DNA from: Anaerolineales bacterium
GTDB taxonomy: Bacteria; Chloroflexota; Anaerolineae; Anaerolineales; JABWBV01
Direction: 5' to 3'
Length of the DNA: 64,000 nt
Assembly (NCBI GenBank): GCA_020634875.1
Contig: JACKAX010000004.1
Coordinates: 106,527-170,526, forward strand
Every line of letters begins with the position of its first letter. Position 1 is the first letter of the stretch. Of this stretch, positions 61,697 to 64,000 are shown in pieces. Made by a program: the position numbers and the translations under genes. The notes below the pieces were generated by a model. It ran no database searches, was not told where the DNA came from, and saw only the letters and a program-made list of their open reading frames with translations.

Positions 61697-63448
61697 ATGC
61701 TCTACCCACAAACGAATGCATACCGGCAAGTTATGCCCCTCCCCGAGTTTTGGATGTTCCGCCTAGATCCACAAGATGCTGGTCAGCAAGAAGGCTGGCA
61801 GGCCGGGTTTTCGGAAGGCCGGCCTATTTCCGTGCCAGCCAGTTGGAATGATCAGTTCGAAGAAGGCCGTGACTACCTCGGCCCAGCCTGGTATCAAATC
61901 ACCTTTGATATGCCGTGGGGCTGGCACGGGAAACGTATCATGTTACGCTTTGGCTCGGTGAACTACCTGGCAACGGTTTGGTTGAACGGGCAATGCCTGG
62001 GGACCCATGAAGGCGGACATTTACCCTTCGAATTCGAGCTTACAGAACTGATTAAATCATCCAAAAACGCTCTCGTCTTGCGTGTAGACGGAAGCTTGGC
62101 TTTTGACCGGGTTCCCCCCGGCAATGTTGTAGGCACTCCGGTAGACTTTTTTCCCAGCCATGCAGGAAATTATCCCCAAGCCCAGTTTGACTTTTTTCCA
62201 TACTGTGGGATTCAGCGTCCTGTCTTCCTCTATGCAACCCCTTTTGATCACATAAAAGACATAACCGTCCAGACGGAAATCTACGGACAAGATGGACTGG
62301 TGAAAGTGTCGGTTGTGGGGGCAGGGGGAACTTATGACAAGGTGCGTTTTGATTTATCCGGGCACGGTCAACACCTGACCGGGGAGGCATTGCATTTGGG
62401 CGATAAAACCCAAATCGAACTAAATGTATCTCAAGCAGCCTTGTGGTCACCTGCCACCCCTAACTTATATGACCTGCGGATTGAGTTGATTCAAAATGAT
62501 ACTGTTATGGATGCCTACACCATCAAAACTGGCCTTCGGACCATTTGCATGGAAGGAAATCAATTCTTCCTCAACGGAGACCCCATCTACCTGAGAGGAT
62601 TTGGGCGGCACGAAGATTTTCCAGTTGTTGGGCGCGGTTATCTTCCGGCTTTAATCATCAAAGATTACAGTTTAATGGCCTGGATGGGCGCTAATTCTTT
62701 CCGCACCTCGCATTATCCTTATTCAGAACCCATGCTTGACCTGGCCTATCAACTCGGCTTTCTGGTTATTGACGAGACCCCCGCGGTTGGTTTGTATTTC
62801 CGTGAAGATGGGCTGGAAAAACGCCACCAGCTTTGTCACCAAGCCCTCCGGGAAATGATTGCCCGTGACAAAAATCACCCCAGCGTGATCGCCTGGAGTC
62901 TGGCGAACGAACCGCATTCCGCGCCGCCACACGCGCGTCCATTTTTTGAAGGCTTGTATCAAGAAGCTAAACGCCTGGATGCCACACGCCCAGTCACATT
63001 AGTTAGTTTTCTCGGTGAACAGGAGGAAGCCTTCGGCTTTTGTGATCTGGTTTGCCTGAATCGATATTGGGGCTGGTATGCTCAGGGGGGAGATTTGGAC
63101 GCAGGCTTAGCCCTGCTTTCGGCAGAACTGGATGCTCTCCATGGGAAGTTTGGCAAACCGATCCTGCTGACCGAATTTGGGGCGGATGCGCTCCCCGGTC
63201 ATCACGCCCAACCCCCTGAGATGTTCAGCGAGGAATATCAAGCTGAATTGCTGGTAAGGTACATCCGCCTCTTGCGCGAAAAACCTTATATGGTAGGAGA
63301 ACACATCTGGAATCTGTGCGACTTTAAAACCTCCCAAGGGATTACCCGTGTGGGAGCCTTCAATTACAAAGGGATTTTCACCCGCGACCGGCGGCCAAAG
63401 CTGGCTGCTCATCAGGTCCGCGCACTGTGGCAGGAACTCAATCCGTAG
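61697..63448 (+). CDS. uidA: Beta-glucuronidase (GH2)
   Basis: The ATG at 61697, with AAGG before it, gives 583 aa and aligns with the E. coli GUS start (MLYPQTNAYRQV). The chain keeps GUS landmarks: VPASWNDQF, FGRHEDFPVVGRG, GANSFRTSHYPYSEPMLD, acid/base E405 in LANEP, CLNRYWGWY, nucleophile E493 in LTEFG, and N556-Y-K558-G, the uronate-recognising N-x-K motif of GUS. No signal peptide, so it acts in the cytoplasm on imported glucuronides. It supplies glucuronate for the uxaC operon. About 100 nt after the DUF4091 gene. Confidence 0.93.
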   Translation: MLYPQTNAYRQVMPLPEFWMFRLDPQDAGQQEGWQAGFSEGRPISVPASWNDQFEEGRDYLGPAWYQITFDMPWGWHGKRIMLRFGSVNYLATVWLNGQCLGTHEGGHLPFEFELTELIKSSKNALVLRVDGSLAFDRVPPGNVVGTPVDFFPSHAGNYPQAQFDFFPYCGIQRPVFLYATPFDHIKDITVQTEIYGQDGLVKVSVVGAGGTYDKVRFDLSGHGQHLTGEALHLGDKTQIELNVSQAALWSPATPNLYDLRIELIQNDTVMDAYTIKTGLRTICMEGNQFFLNGDPIYLRGFGRHEDFPVVGRGYLPALIIKDYSLMAWMGANSFRTSHYPYSEPMLDLAYQLGFLVIDETPAVGLYFREDGLEKRHQLCHQALREMIARDKNHPSVIAWSLANEPHSAPPHARPFFEGLYQEAKRLDATRPVTLVSFLGEQEEAFGFCDLVCLNRYWGWYAQGGDLDAGLALLSAELDALHGKFGKPILLTEFGADALPGHHAQPPEMFSEEYQAELLVRYIRLLREKPYMVGEHIWNLCDFKTSQGITRVGAFNYKGIFTRDRRPKLAAHQVRALWQELNP

Positions 63449-63546
63449 TAAAAAACGAATGAAGGTTAATCAAGCCTTGACACTCACTGAAGTGCCTCGA
63501 ACCGGCACTTAAAAAACGAGCCTAAATAGAACCGAGGGGTTGTGGG

Positions 63547-63552
63547 TATAAT
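63547..63552 (+). promoter_or_regulatory. -10 element of a probable leaderless promoter (regulator C)
   Basis: TATAAT ends 6 nt before the ATG at 63559, the same spacing as for regulators A and B. Confidence 0.6.
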
Positions 63553-63558
63553 CACCTT

Positions 63559-64000
63559 ATGGCCCTACTTCTGACAACCAAATTTTTTCCACCACCCGCC
63601 CCTGCCGGATTTGTAGCGCGCCCGCAATTGTTGGAAGAACTAGACGAGGCGTTAACACGCCGTTTAACACTCGTCTCAGCTCCAGCAGGGGCAGGGAAAA
63701 CGGTATTGGTTAGTGCCTGGGTACGAGCTAAACGCAGGAGCGGAGCGGCAGCTTTTGTTTGGCTCTCGCTTGATGAGGCAGATAATGCCCCTAAGCGATT
63801 TTGGGAATATTTGGTGGCCAGTTTGGAGGAAGGAGGGGTGGACCTTGAAAGTGTGCATATCTTGCCGGAAAACGGTGATTCAGGGGCCGAGATGCAGGTT
63901 CTATTGGGCATGTTAGGGGAATGGTTAAATCTATCGGGTGAGCTGGTTGTGATTCTTGATGATTATCACGTTATCCAAAACCCGGAAATTCACGCCGCGT
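63559..64000 (+). CDS. MalT-like LuxR-family regulator C (partial, cut by window end)
   Basis: 147 codons are visible: MALLLTTKFFPPPAPAGFV, Walker A SAPAGAGKTVLV and Walker B VILDDYHV. This is the N-terminal part of a STAND/MalT-type regulator like 41572 and 50033, but clearly more distant. It begins 111 nt after uidA, so it may regulate glucuronide genes. The C-terminal DNA-binding domain lies outside the window. Confidence 0.85.
   Translation, partial: MALLLTTKFFPPPAPAGFVARPQLLEELDEALTRRLTLVSAPAGAGKTVLVSAWVRAKRRSGAAAFVWLSLDEADNAPKRFWEYLVASLEEGGVDLESVHILPENGDSGAEMQVLLGMLGEWLNLSGELVVILDDYHVIQNPEIHAA

Noticed and set aside
63490..63510. AAGTGCC/GGCACTT hairpin after uidA as a terminator
   Set aside because: Only a 7-bp stem and it is followed by A residues, not T, on the coding strand.

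Overview
The window looks like a chromosomal segment of a Chloroflexota bacterium, most likely class Anaerolineae. This is inferred from gene content, since no rRNA is present: corrinoid methyl-transfer genes, repeated MalT-like LuxR regulators beside DUF4386/DUF6326-type membrane proteins, a DUF4091 secreted protein, many short palindromic repeats, and what look like leaderless promoters. No tRNA, rRNA, CRISPR array or prophage was recognised.

Layout. (1) 1-6516: a leftward five-gene corrinoid methyl-transfer operon (UroD-type methyltransferase cut by the window edge, corrinoid protein, pterin methyltransferase, ferredoxin/ASKHA reactivase, DUF1638). It is divergent from a GntR/HutC regulator and a second corrinoid protein, and an inverted-repeat operator candidate lies between them. 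(2) 6573-14199: a TldD/PmbA protease pair, a soluble multi-PAS hybrid histidine kinase and an internally duplicated unknown protein. (3) 14287-16784: non-coding, repeat-dominated DNA with an array of AT-rich cores spaced exactly 41 bp apart, then a RAYT transposase flanked by about eight copies of a ~94-bp REP-pair element. (4) 16785-21958: an MmeI-like type IIG restriction-modification gene with an in-frame palindromic insertion and an AT-rich recognition region, debris of type I hsdS, and unknown genes. (5) 21997-31463: housekeeping and miscellaneous genes (TIGR00027 methyltransferase, a DnaE-type polymerase, a UbiE-like methyltransferase, TetR, penicillin acylase, DUF3592). (6) 31862-38945: carbohydrate genes, namely a GH3 glycosidase, an SGNH esterase and a tight leftward operon uxaC - SDR mannonate/fructuronate oxidoreductase - LarA-like nickel epimerase - gntK. 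(7) 39362-58437: a zincin-like protein, a methyltransferase and two paralogous 'MalT-regulator plus small protein plus membrane proteins plus MDR oxidoreductase' loci containing decayed genes. (8) 58518-64000: a secreted DUF4091 protein, beta-glucuronidase (uidA) and the start of a third MalT-like regulator.

The most interesting functional reading is in regions 6 and 8. Beta-glucuronidase would release glucuronate, UxaC would make fructuronate, and the SDR would make D-mannonate. The LarA-family protein could then epimerise D-mannonate at C2 to D-gluconate, which GntK would phosphorylate. That is a dehydratase-free route from glucuronate into 6-phosphogluconate. It is an inference from gene order and conserved residues. 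Second are the two MalT-like loci of unknown function and the RAYT/REP system.
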